From Bradyrhizobium sp. RP6 (lineage in GTDB: Bacteria > Pseudomonadota > Alphaproteobacteria > Rhizobiales > Xanthobacteraceae), in the NCBI RefSeq assembly GCF_003837805.1, contig NZ_RQIT01000025.1, forward strand, positions 1 through 64,000: a DNA stretch of 64,000 bases, given 5' to 3'. Under the pieces are notes generated by a model that had not been told where the DNA came from, searched no databases, and was given only the letters and a program-made list of their open reading frames with translations. A program made the translations under genes and the position numbers. Position 1 is the first letter of the stretch. The number at the start of each line of letters is the position of its first letter. This document shows positions 15,411-22,306 of this stretch, in pieces.

Positions 15411-16580
15411 TTACTCTGACTTGGCTGGAGCTTGCGAGAGGCGAACTTGCGGAATCTGGGCTTGCGGAATCTGGGCCTGCGGGATCTGTGCCTGGGCGAT
15501 CTGGGCCGCAGACGCGGGTGTCTGGACCAGGCTCTGCGCCAGGGCTGCGGCCGGCGGCACGTCGTCACGCTTGATCGACGAGGTCTGCTCGACCGCAGGC
15601 GTCATCGGTGCGGACTGACTTGCGCCCTGGACCGTCACCTGGCCGCGGCCGGTGATGACGCCGGTCAGCGTGCGCTTGGACTGTAAATTCAGCACGCTGA
15701 CGGTGTCGCCCTCGGCGCCGTTCTCGATCGCCTTGCCGCGCGTGGTGAGATAGAGGCCGGGCACCTGGTAGATGATGGTGACGGCCTGGTCGCGCAGCAC
15801 GAAGTCGGGCTTGACGATGTCGGCCATGCGGAGCGGCGTGCCTGCGCGCATCGGCCGGCGCAGCTGCATGCCGATGCTGCGATCGCGCGCCGCCGGTTCC
15901 CCGGTGACCTCGGCCTTCGGCCGGCGCTCCAGCGAGACGTCGGAGGATTTCAGAAGCTCGGCGCGGTCGATGTCGCGGGTCAGCACGGCCACTTCAACCG
16001 TCTCGATCGCAGTGCCGGTGAAGCGCAGCTTGGTCGGCGCAGAGTTGCTGTCGTTGGCAATCTCGAAGGCGATGTCGAAGCGGCCGCTGCGGGCGTCGTA
16101 GCGGGTTGCGACCGGCTCGAGCGCGCCGGTGTTGGAGGCATCGAGCCGCATCTCGGCGACGCCGCGGTCGAACGTGACGGTGATGTTGGCGGCTTCTCCG
16201 AGCCCGAAGCGGCGCTCGAGTGCAGCGGCGACCGCGTTCTGGATATCCTTGCTCGCGAGTGTGCGGGCGAGGCGGGTGACCTGGACCTCCTTGAGATTGG
16301 AGGTCATGACGCCGATCACCTGTTTTGACCGCAGCACCGAGAGCACTTGGCCGACCGTCAGCGTGCCGGTGGTGCCGAGATCGGGCGAGCGGTAGACCGG
16401 AATCGACGCGGCTGATCCGGCATTGTCGATGAGATCGCCGATCCGCACCACGTCCGAGGTGACGGTGACGCTTGCGCGCAGCGTCGGTGGCGGGATGAAT
16501 TCGTCGGCGGCCACTGCCGGCAATGCCAGCGCGAGAAGGGTGGAGATCGAGGCGAGCGTGGTGCGGATCATCGTCATCAC
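15411..16580 (-). CDS. flgA: flagellar basal body P-ring assembly chaperone FlgA, extended C-terminus
   Basis: Periplasmic chaperone for P-ring formation. It has a signal peptide (STLLALALPAVAA), an N-terminal region with ASVTVTSDVVRIGDLIDNAG, and the SAF-like core with LTRDIDRAELLKSSDV and MQLRRPMRAGTPLRMADI, followed by DQAVTIIYQVPGL. At 389 residues it is much longer than enterobacterial FlgA (about 220). The last 90 residues are a low-complexity Ala/Gln/Pro tail with tandem AQIPQ repeats encoded by a 15-bp DNA repeat. It lies 1 bp from flgG and 3 bp from flgH in the operon. Confidence 0.92.
   Translation of the reverse strand: MMTMIRTTLASISTLLALALPAVAADEFIPPPTLRASVTVTSDVVRIGDLIDNAGSAASIPVYRSPDLGTTGTLTVGQVLSVLRSKQVIGVMTSNLKEVQVTRLARTLASKDIQNAVAAALERRFGLGEAANITVTFDRGVAEMRLDASNTGALEPVATRYDARSGRFDIAFEIANDSNSAPTKLRFTGTAIETVEVAVLTRDIDRAELLKSSDVSLERRPKAEVTGEPAARDRSIGMQLRRPMRAGTPLRMADIVKPDFVLRDQAVTIIYQVPGLYLTTRGKAIENGAEGDTVSVLNLQSKRTLTGVITGRGQVTVQGASQSAPMTPAVEQTSSIKRDDVPPAAALAQSLVQTPASAAQIAQAQIPQAQIPQAQIPQVRLSQAPAKSE
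15447..15506. repeat. 15-bp tandem repeat within flgA
   Basis: There are four consecutive 15-bp units: two identical (TTGCGGAATCTGGGC at 15447-15461 and 15462-15476), then two diverged copies. On the coding (minus) strand they encode AQIPQ-type pentapeptides in the C-terminal tail of FlgA. Confidence 0.9.
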
Positions 16581-16581
16581 C

Positions 16582-17370
16582 TCAGCGGAACAGCGCCGTG
16601 GTCGACTGCATCATCTGGTCGGCCGCGCTGATGACCTTGGCGTTCATCTCGTAGGCGCGCTGCGCGGCGATCAGATCGCTCATCTCCGAGACGACGTCGA
16701 TATTGGCCTGCTCCAGGCTGCCCTGTGTGAGCTTGCCGTAGCCCTCGGAGTTGGCGGTGCCGTCCTGCGGCGCGCCGGAGGAGGGGGTTTCGATGAATTG
16801 GTTGTTGCCGACGGGCTGAAGGCCCGCCTTGTTGATGAAGCGGGTGACGCCGATCTGGCCGATGATCGACGATGTCGTTGAACCCGGCAGCGTCACCGAG
16901 ACCTGGCCCTGCTCGCTGACGGAGATCCCCGAGGCGTTGTTCGGAATGGTGATGGTCGGCTGCACCGGGTTGCCCTGTGCGGTGACGACGCGGCCCTGAT
17001 TGTCCATCTGGAAGGTGCCGTCGCGGGTGTACTGGTAGGTCCCGTCGGGCATCAGGATCTTGAAGAATCCCTCGCCCGAGATCGCGAGATCGAGATCGTT
17101 GCCGGTCTGCGAGAGCGTTCCCTGCGTCATGCTGCGCGGGGTGCCGACTGTCTTGACGCCGCCGCCGATATCGACGCCGACCGGCAGGATGGTGCCCTGG
17201 TCGGACGACTGGGCGCCAACGCGGCGGACGTGCTCATAGATCAGGTCCTGGAACGCCGCGGTCTGCTTCTTGAAGCCGGTGGTGCGCAGGTTGGCGATGT
17301 TGTTGGAGATCACCTGAACGTTGAGTTCCTGTGCCGCCATTCCGGTCGCAGCGGTGTGAAGCGCCTGCAT
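16582..17370 (-). CDS. flgG: flagellar distal rod protein FlgG
   Basis: Distal rod subunit, 262 residues, as usual for FlgG. The N-terminal rod signature ALHTAATGMAAQELNVQVIS and NNIANLRTTGFKK, the central GEGFFKILMPDGTYQYTRDG, and the C-terminal SNVD-like EQANIDVVSEMSDLIAAQRA followed by YEMNAKVISAADQMM are all present. Its product is exported by the flagellar type III system and has no cleaved signal peptide. It sits between flgF and flgA in a tightly spaced minus-strand operon. Confidence 0.96.
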   Translation of the reverse strand: MQALHTAATGMAAQELNVQVISNNIANLRTTGFKKQTAAFQDLIYEHVRRVGAQSSDQGTILPVGVDIGGGVKTVGTPRSMTQGTLSQTGNDLDLAISGEGFFKILMPDGTYQYTRDGTFQMDNQGRVVTAQGNPVQPTITIPNNASGISVSEQGQVSVTLPGSTTSSIIGQIGVTRFINKAGLQPVGNNQFIETPSSGAPQDGTANSEGYGKLTQGSLEQANIDVVSEMSDLIAAQRAYEMNAKVISAADQMMQSTTALFR

Positions 17371-17386
17371 GTCAGTTCTCCTTCAA

Positions 17387-18148
17387 TCAGGCCGGAACGT
17401 CGGCGAGCTTGTCGATCGCCGATTTGTGCAGGTCGCTCTGCTGCTGGAGCAGGCTGGCGATCGCGGTGTAGCTGCGCATCACCTCGACCATGCGGGTCAT
17501 CTCGCCGACCGCATTCACGTTCGACTTCTCGACGTAGCCCTGCTGCAGGGTGGACCTGGTGTCGGGCTGCTGGTTGGCCGAGCCGGCGCCATAGAGGTTG
17601 CCGCCGAGCTTGGTCAGCTTGGCCGGATCGTCGAACGACACCATGCGGATCTTGCCGCGGATCGAGTCGGTGCGCGCCGTCCCCTCGAGCACCGTGACGG
17701 TACCGTCGGGCGCGACATTGATGTCGTGGTCGGTCGGCTGGAAGGTAATCGGGCCGGCATTGCCGAGCACGAGATTGCCGCTCGCGGTGACGAGCTGGCC
17801 GGTGCTGTTGAGCGAGAATTTGCCGTCGCGGGTATAGAGCTCGCCGCCATTGGCCTGCACCGCGAAATAGGCGGTGCCGTTGATCGCCATGTCGAGCGGG
17901 TTGTTGGTCGCCTCCATCGGCCCCTGGCCGACGTCGCGGAAGGTGCCGCGATCCTGCACATAGGAGATCCGGCGGTCGCGACCGATGAAATTGTCATGAC
18001 GTGCGTTCGAGTTGAGATACTCCTCGAACAGCGAATGGTCGGCCTTGAAGCCGTTGGTGTTGGCATTGGCGACGTTGTTGGCGATGACATCCATCTGCCG
18101 TTCCAGCGTCATCTGCCGTGACAAGCCGATCAGAAGCGCGTTCTGCAT
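17387..18148 (-). CDS. flgF: flagellar proximal rod protein FlgF
   Basis: Proximal rod subunit of 253 residues. It begins MQNALLIGLSRQMTLERQMD and continues VIANNVANANTNGFKADHSL, with the rod-family C-terminal motif VEKSNVNAVGEMTRMVEVMR. I chose the ATG at 18148 because GGGGAGA lies 7 bases upstream and it gives the family N-terminus; an upstream in-frame start would add ten residues. It is the first gene of flgF-flgG-flgA-flgH and diverges from fliL across a 383-bp regulatory region. Confidence 0.95.
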   Translation of the reverse strand: MQNALLIGLSRQMTLERQMDVIANNVANANTNGFKADHSLFEEYLNSNARHDNFIGRDRRISYVQDRGTFRDVGQGPMEATNNPLDMAINGTAYFAVQANGGELYTRDGKFSLNSTGQLVTASGNLVLGNAGPITFQPTDHDINVAPDGTVTVLEGTARTDSIRGKIRMVSFDDPAKLTKLGGNLYGAGSANQQPDTRSTLQQGYVEKSNVNAVGEMTRMVEVMRSYTAIASLLQQQSDLHKSAIDKLADVPA

Positions 18149-18335
18149 CGGAAATCTCCCCTGAGTGAGATCAGCCATCTCGCTCTCCCAAGCGTCTTGG
18201 CGGATCCCGTGAACGAGACATCAGGTTCTCCCAAACCGTGAGGTCTCGGCCTTCTCCCAGCGAAAGCCGTGCCAACTCAAAAAACCAAGTAGTTTCAGCT
18301 TGTTGTCGATTTTTGATGGGCGCGGGAGGGCGGCA

Positions 18336-18410
18336 GAAAGGTTCTGTTAGCCATGTTTGCCCGGCAGATTTTTCCTAGCGGAGGCCCAATCGAAAGGTTC
18401 CGTTAACCAT
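18336..18410. promoter_or_regulatory. duplicated GAAAGGTTCYGTTARCCAT element between flgF and fliL
   Basis: Two 19-bp direct repeats, GAAAGGTTCTGTTAGCCAT (18336-18354) and GAAAGGTTCCGTTAACCAT (18392-18410), match at 17 positions and are 56 bp apart. Both end in TTARCCAT, the CtrA-type half-site seen elsewhere here. They bracket the 13-bp palindrome at 18363-18375. The whole 383-bp gap between flgF and fliL shows no gene. Confidence 0.6.
18363..18375. promoter_or_regulatory. 13-bp palindrome in the flgF/fliL divergent region
   Basis: GGCAGATTTTTCC is a one-mismatch version of GGCAGATTTTGCC found before fliX and GGCAAATTCTGCC before flgB. It sits 8 bp after a TTAGCCAT and is followed by TAGC, as in the flgB copy. 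Confidence 0.5.
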
Positions 18411-18531
18411 TATTACCGTAGCGTTTGCGCATAAGAGGAGCGCATTGCGCTGGGGCATTTGTATCGCGTCACTGTCTGCCAGGAGACTTCGCTCTTTCGA
18501 CCCCTTTGAGAGATGAACGAGCGCGGCAATC

Positions 18532-19029
18532 ATGGCAGAGAATGAGGAAGGCGGCGCAGCCGCCGACGGCACGGAAGCCGCTCCGCCGAAAAACAAGCTC
18601 AAGCTCATCATCATGGCCGTCGGTCTGCTCGCCGTCCTCGGAGGCGGTGCGGCGACCTGGTTCTTCTTCTTCCGTCACGGCGAGGGCGAGCACCATGCCG
18701 AGGCCGCGCCGCCGCCGAAGCCGCCGGCCTTTGTCGACGTCCCCGACCTGATGGTCAACCTCGCCGGCTCGCCCGGCGAGCGCGTGCAATATCTGCGGCT
18801 GAAGATCGTGCTGGAGCTGAAGGAAGAGAAGCAGATCGAGGCGATCAAGCCGACGATGCCGCGCGTCACCGACATCTTCCAGACCTATGTGCGCGAACTG
18901 CGCCCCTCCGACCTCAACGGCTCCGCCGGCATCTTCCGCCTCAAGGAGGAACTGACCAAGCGCGTCAACGCGGCGGTCGCCCCGATCCAGGTCAGCGCGG
19001 TGCTGTTCAAGGAAGTCGTGGTCCAGTGA
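18532..19029 (+). CDS. fliL: flagellar basal body-associated protein FliL
   Basis: A single-pass inner-membrane protein that surrounds the stator and supports torque. It has a short acidic cytoplasmic tail, a transmembrane helix (KLIIMAVGLLAVLGGGAATW followed by FFFF), a His/Pro-rich linker, and the periplasmic FliL domain (FVDVPDLMVNLAGSPGERVQ, then YLRLKIVLELKEEKQIEAIK). At 165 residues the length is typical. It is the first gene of fliL-fliM-(DUF6468-like)-(motE-like), with fliM starting 19 bp later. Confidence 0.93.
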   Translation: MAENEEGGAAADGTEAAPPKNKLKLIIMAVGLLAVLGGGAATWFFFFRHGEGEHHAEAAPPPKPPAFVDVPDLMVNLAGSPGERVQYLRLKIVLELKEEKQIEAIKPTMPRVTDIFQTYVRELRPSDLNGSAGIFRLKEELTKRVNAAVAPIQVSAVLFKEVVVQ

Positions 19030-19048
19030 GCATGGCGGACTAGGGATC

Positions 19049-20251
19049 ATGGCGGGCAACGACCAGGTCGACCAGGATGCAATTGCCGCCCAGTGGGAGG
19101 CCTCGCTCGATTCCGAGGATCCCGCCGAGGCCGCGAAGGCTGCCGCCGAGAACGAGCTGTCGGAAACCATGGCGCTGCAATGGGCGGCCATGGTCGAGGA
19201 CGGCAGCCGCGATCTCGGCACCGGCAAGAACTCCGGCGAGCGGGTGCTGTCGCAGGAGGAGATCGACAATCTCCTCGGCTTCACTGTCGGCGACGTCACG
19301 CTCGACGACCATTCCGGCATTCGCGCGATCATCGATTCGGCGATGGTCTCCTACGAGCGTCTGCCGATGCTCGAAATCGTCTTCGACCGCCTGGTGCGGC
19401 TGATGACGACGTCTTTGCGCAACTTCACCTCGGACAACGTCGAAGTCTCGCTCGACCGCATTACCTCGGTGCGCTTCGGCGACTACATGAATTCGATCCC
19501 GCTGCCCGCCGTCCTCACTGTCTTCAAGGCCGAGGAGTGGGAGAACTTCGGCATGGCGACGGTCGATTCCAACCTGATCTATTCGATGATCGACGTGCTG
19601 CTCGGCGGCCGCCGCGGCACCAGCCAGCTCCGCATCGAGGGCCGGCCCTACACCACGATCGAGACCGAGCTGGTCAAGCGGCTGGTCGAGGTGGTGCTGG
19701 CCGATGCCGAGCAGGCATTCCGGCCGCTGTCGCCGGTGACCTTCACGATCGACCGGCTCGAGACCAACCCGCGTTTCGCCGCGATAAGCCGTCCCGCCAA
19801 CGCCGCGATCCTGGTCCGCCTGCGCATCGACATGGAAGACCGCGGCGGCAATATCGAGCTGCTGCTGCCTTACGCGACCATCGAGCCGATCCGGGGCGTC
19901 CTGCTCCAGATGTTCATGGGCGAAAAGTTCGGCCGCGACCCGGTCTGGGAGGGCCATTTCGCCACCGAGATCGTGCAGGCCGAGATCGCCGTCGATGCGG
20001 TGCTCTATGAGGCCGACATTCCGCTCAAGCAGCTGATGCGGCTCAAGGTCGGCGACACGCTGCCGTTGGACATGCGCGCCGACGCCAACGTCACCGTGCG
20101 CTGCGGCGACGTCACGCTGACCGAGGGGCGGATGGGCCGGGTCGGCGACCGCGTCGCGATCCGCGTGACGAAACCCTTGCGCAAGCCAAGTACGACACTT
20201 GCGATGTTCGAGAAGGTCGACGAGCAGAACAAGATGATGGAGGCCCCATGA
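19049..20251 (+). CDS. fliM: flagellar motor switch protein FliM with N-terminal extension
   Basis: Switch-complex protein of the C-ring that receives CheY-P. The CheY-binding signature LSQEEIDNLLGF is present but at residues 67-78 and not at the extreme N-terminus. Before it is an acidic Ala-rich extension with two similar pieces (DAIAAQWEASLDSED and ETMALQWAAMVEDG). The middle domain contains RLPMLEIVFDRLVRLMTTSL and the GGxG-like loop DVLLGGRRGTSQ; the C-terminal SpoA domain is LKVGDTLPLDMRADANV. At 400 residues it is longer than E. coli FliM (334). The stop overlaps the next start (ATGA). Confidence 0.95.
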   Translation: MAGNDQVDQDAIAAQWEASLDSEDPAEAAKAAAENELSETMALQWAAMVEDGSRDLGTGKNSGERVLSQEEIDNLLGFTVGDVTLDDHSGIRAIIDSAMVSYERLPMLEIVFDRLVRLMTTSLRNFTSDNVEVSLDRITSVRFGDYMNSIPLPAVLTVFKAEEWENFGMATVDSNLIYSMIDVLLGGRRGTSQLRIEGRPYTTIETELVKRLVEVVLADAEQAFRPLSPVTFTIDRLETNPRFAAISRPANAAILVRLRIDMEDRGGNIELLLPYATIEPIRGVLLQMFMGEKFGRDPVWEGHFATEIVQAEIAVDAVLYEADIPLKQLMRLKVGDTLPLDMRADANVTVRCGDVTLTEGRMGRVGDRVAIRVTKPLRKPSTTLAMFEKVDEQNKMMEAP

Positions 20252-20694
20252 ACCACTCCCTGGGAATGGCGATCGAGACGCTGGTGGCTATCCTGCTGAT
20301 GCTGACGATCGTCTACTGCGTCATGCTCAACAAAAGGCTGACGCGACTGAAGGCGGACGAGCATTCGCTGAAGGCGGTCATCGGCGAGCTGATCACAGCG
20401 ACGGAGATCGCCGAGCGCGCGATCGGCGGGCTGAAGCTCGCCGTGCGCGACGTCAACGAGAACCTGGGCAGCCAGCTCGCCGCCGCGACGCAGATGTCGG
20501 ATCAGCTCTACAAGCAGCTTGGCGAGGCCGACAATGTGGTGCGGCGCCTGTCCAAGATCGCGAGCGCCGCGCGTCCGGTGACAAACCCCGAGACTGTTGC
20601 TGCGCCTGCGGCCAAGCCCTCGTCGGCAAAAGCGGTCGCGGCGGCGGCCGAAGCCTTTTCCGAGCGCCGACGATCCAACGGCCTTGCCGCATGA
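20248..20694 (+). CDS. DUF6468-like membrane-anchored flagellar-operon protein
   Basis: A 148-residue protein with an N-terminal transmembrane helix (LVAILLMLTIVYCVMLNKRL), then a long heptad-like helix (ITATEIAERAIGGLKLAVRD and LGSQLAAATQMSDQLYKQLG) and an Ala/Lys-rich tail. It matches my memory of the DUF6468 proteins encoded directly after fliM in alphaproteobacterial flagellar operons. Its start overlaps the fliM stop by 4 bases (ATGA), so synthesis is coupled to FliM. Function unknown; a membrane-tethered coiled coil near the switch or stator is a reasonable reading. Confidence 0.75.
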   Translation: MNHSLGMAIETLVAILLMLTIVYCVMLNKRLTRLKADEHSLKAVIGELITATEIAERAIGGLKLAVRDVNENLGSQLAAATQMSDQLYKQLGEADNVVRRLSKIASAARPVTNPETVAAPAAKPSSAKAVAAAAEAFSERRRSNGLAA

Positions 20695-20703
20695 AGCCCG
20701 AGC

Positions 20704-21465
20704 ATGAAGTCCTTTCGTAACATCCGCGTCATTCCGGTCGTCCTGGTCGCCGTCGCAGGCCTTGCCACGCTGAAGGTGGCGGGCCTCGCGATCAACGGCG
20801 GCTACGTCTTCGAGTACAAGCCGAACCAGGGCAAGAAATCCTGGGCGGAGGAGAACCTGAATTTCCCGACCGGCCGCGAGGACTCCGACATCACCGGCTC
20901 GACCCATGGTGCGCCGAAGGAGGCGCCGAAGCCTGCCGCGCCCGAGACCAAGCCCGAGGGCACCGTGGTCAAGATCGAGGAAGGCCAGCCGCAGGTTTCG
21001 GCCTCGGAGCGTGCGATCCTGGAACGGTTGCAGGCGCGGCGGCAGGAGATCGAGGCTCGCCAGCGCGAGATCGACATTCGCGAAAGCCTGCTCAAGTCGG
21101 CCGAGAAGCGCATCGAGAACAAGGTCGAGGAGATGAAGGCGGTGGAAACCCGCATCTCCGCAACGCAGGCCGAGCAGAAGGCCGCCGAAGCCCAGCGCAT
21201 GAAGGGCCTCGTGACCATGTACGAGGGGATGAAGCCCAAGGATGCCGCGCGGGTGTTCGACCGGCTCGAGATGGGCGTGCTGATCGAGATCGCCTCGGCC
21301 ATCGCGCCACGCAAGATGTCGGACATCCTGGGGCTGATGTCGTCGGAGGCCGCCGAGCGGCTGACCGTCGAGATGGCCCGCCGCGCCAATGGCGGCGGCG
21401 ATCAGTCGGCCTCGGCCGGCGATCTTCCCAAGATCGAGGGCAAGCCGACGCAAAAGCCGAATTGA
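20704..21465 (+). CDS. MotE-like periplasmic motility protein
   Basis: A 253-residue exported or anchored protein. It has an N-terminal hydrophobic segment (VIPVVLVAVAGLATLKVAGL), a linker, a long charged coiled coil (residues about 105-170, ERLQARRQEIEARQREIDIR), and a C-terminal MgtE-N/FliG-like helical domain (LVTMYEGMKPKDAARVFDRL and ILGLMSSEAAERLTVEMARR). This layout is that of MotE, the periplasmic chaperone that stabilises MotC in Sinorhizobium. It starts 10 bp after the preceding gene. No motC is in the window. The gene ends the fliL operon and borders the accessory island. Confidence 0.8.
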   Translation: MKSFRNIRVIPVVLVAVAGLATLKVAGLAINGGYVFEYKPNQGKKSWAEENLNFPTGREDSDITGSTHGAPKEAPKPAAPETKPEGTVVKIEEGQPQVSASERAILERLQARRQEIEARQREIDIRESLLKSAEKRIENKVEEMKAVETRISATQAEQKAAEAQRMKGLVTMYEGMKPKDAARVFDRLEMGVLIEIASAIAPRKMSDILGLMSSEAAERLTVEMARRANGGGDQSASAGDLPKIEGKPTQKPN

Positions 21466-21518
21466 TGGCTCGCGGCGAAGCGTGCTTGCGCGTTGCCGCG
21501 TGGTCGTTCAGTTGGAGT

Positions 21519-21549
21519 TTGGCAAGGTCCTAGCGTGCTAGTTTGCCAA
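21519..21549. other. nested inverted repeat after the fliL-motE operon
   Basis: Outer arms TTGGCAA (21519-21525) and TTGCCAA (21543-21549) enclose inner arms CTAGC/GCTAG (21530-21534 and 21537-21541). It lies 54 bp after the motE-like stop. There is no T-run, so it may be a weak terminator, a protein-binding site or the scar of an insertion. Confidence 0.4.
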
Positions 21550-21601
21550 GGCCTGCTGCGCCCCGACAACAGACGGGCGCAACTGCTTATGCACCCCGGG
21601 A

Positions 21602-21761
21602 AAGGGTATCGACCTGCTGCTTGATCAGCGCTGCCTTCGTGACGCGAGTACAGCTGCAGGGTGCTGTGGCAACAGGAGCATTCATACGTCTTCAGGGCAT
21701 ATCCTCTGGCGATCGGAACGATCGCTACGACCGCTCTTGCGCTGCTACACACAATGCAACC
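21602..21761 (-). pseudogene. remnant of a small zinc-ribbon protein
   Basis: On the minus strand a short frame reads GCIVCSSARAVVAIVPIARG followed by YALKTYECSCCHSTLQL. The two Cys-x2-Cys pairs about 27 residues apart look like a zinc ribbon. The only in-frame starts are ATT or GTG, no ribosome site is evident, and the frame past about 21600 continues as low-similarity sequence into motE, so the gene looks broken or decayed. I have no function for it. It marks the edge of the accessory island. Confidence 0.35.
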
Positions 21762-21863
21762 GGCTTCTCCGCTCGTTGATTACCCCCAAAGCTAACCAAT
21801 GCGATTCGCATCGCCGAGACATCTGATTCAGAGTCGCGCGCGAACCGCAACGCCCCGAAGGTT

Positions 21864-22055
21864 GTGCGTGCGCTCTCTCGGCAACTCGTCAAGGCGGCGG
21901 ATCAAACTCCCGTGGCGGATGAAGTCGAAACTGGCGGCATCCTCTGGGACTGCGATGAGTTGACGCGCGCAGGTGTGAAGTGGCGTACAGTGGCGCTCAA
22001 GGCACGGTCCTACGCTTTGGCCATCCGCAATCGGCAGCGCAGGAGGAGGCCATGA
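21864..22055 (+). CDS. hypothetical 63-residue protein
   Basis: Possible small gene starting at GTG, with ADQTPVADEVETGGILWDCD and a basic C-terminus (RNRQRRRRP). I do not recognise it. Its TGA overlaps the ATG of the next small frame (ATGA at 22052-22055), the arrangement of translationally coupled genes. Third-position GC is lower than in neighbouring flagellar genes, so it may be recent or non-coding. Confidence 0.3.
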   Translation: MRALSRQLVKAADQTPVADEVETGGILWDCDELTRAGVKWRTVALKARSYALAIRNRQRRRRP

Positions 22056-22306
22056 ACTACTCGTCCGCAGCAGCGTGCGTCATCGACGCCGTCAACCGGC
22101 TGCTCATCGCGGCGATGACATCCGCATGGATCTCCGCCCTCAACCATCAGCATGCCGCGCCGCCGGAAGGCGACGGCGGTGACGATGATCAATCTTCTCT
22201 CGACGAAGCAAGCTCCTCGGCGCCGGAAGGCGCCGGCAAGCAAACATTGAAGACGCCATCGGCTCAAGGCTGTCACACGATCAGATCGTGCGACACATGG
22301 CCGTGA
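22052..22306 (+). CDS. hypothetical 84-residue protein with strong ribosome site
   Basis: A short frame beginning MNYSSAAACVIDAVNRLLIA, preceded by AGGAGGAGG (22041-22049), the strongest Shine-Dalgarno match in this stretch. The second half contains a repeated APPEGDGG / SAPEGAGK segment. No family is recognised. Its end overlaps the 3' end of the convergent giant gene by 34 bp, which lowers confidence. It could be a real small protein of the island or a chance frame. Confidence 0.35.
   Translation: MNYSSAAACVIDAVNRLLIAAMTSAWISALNHQHAAPPEGDGGDDDQSSLDEASSSAPEGAGKQTLKTPSAQGCHTIRSCDTWP

Noticed and set aside
22010..22276. An 88-codon minus-strand frame opposite the small plus-strand genes
   Set aside because: It has no ribosome site and its repeated AFRRRG text comes from a GC-rich DNA repeat; the plus strand is better supported.
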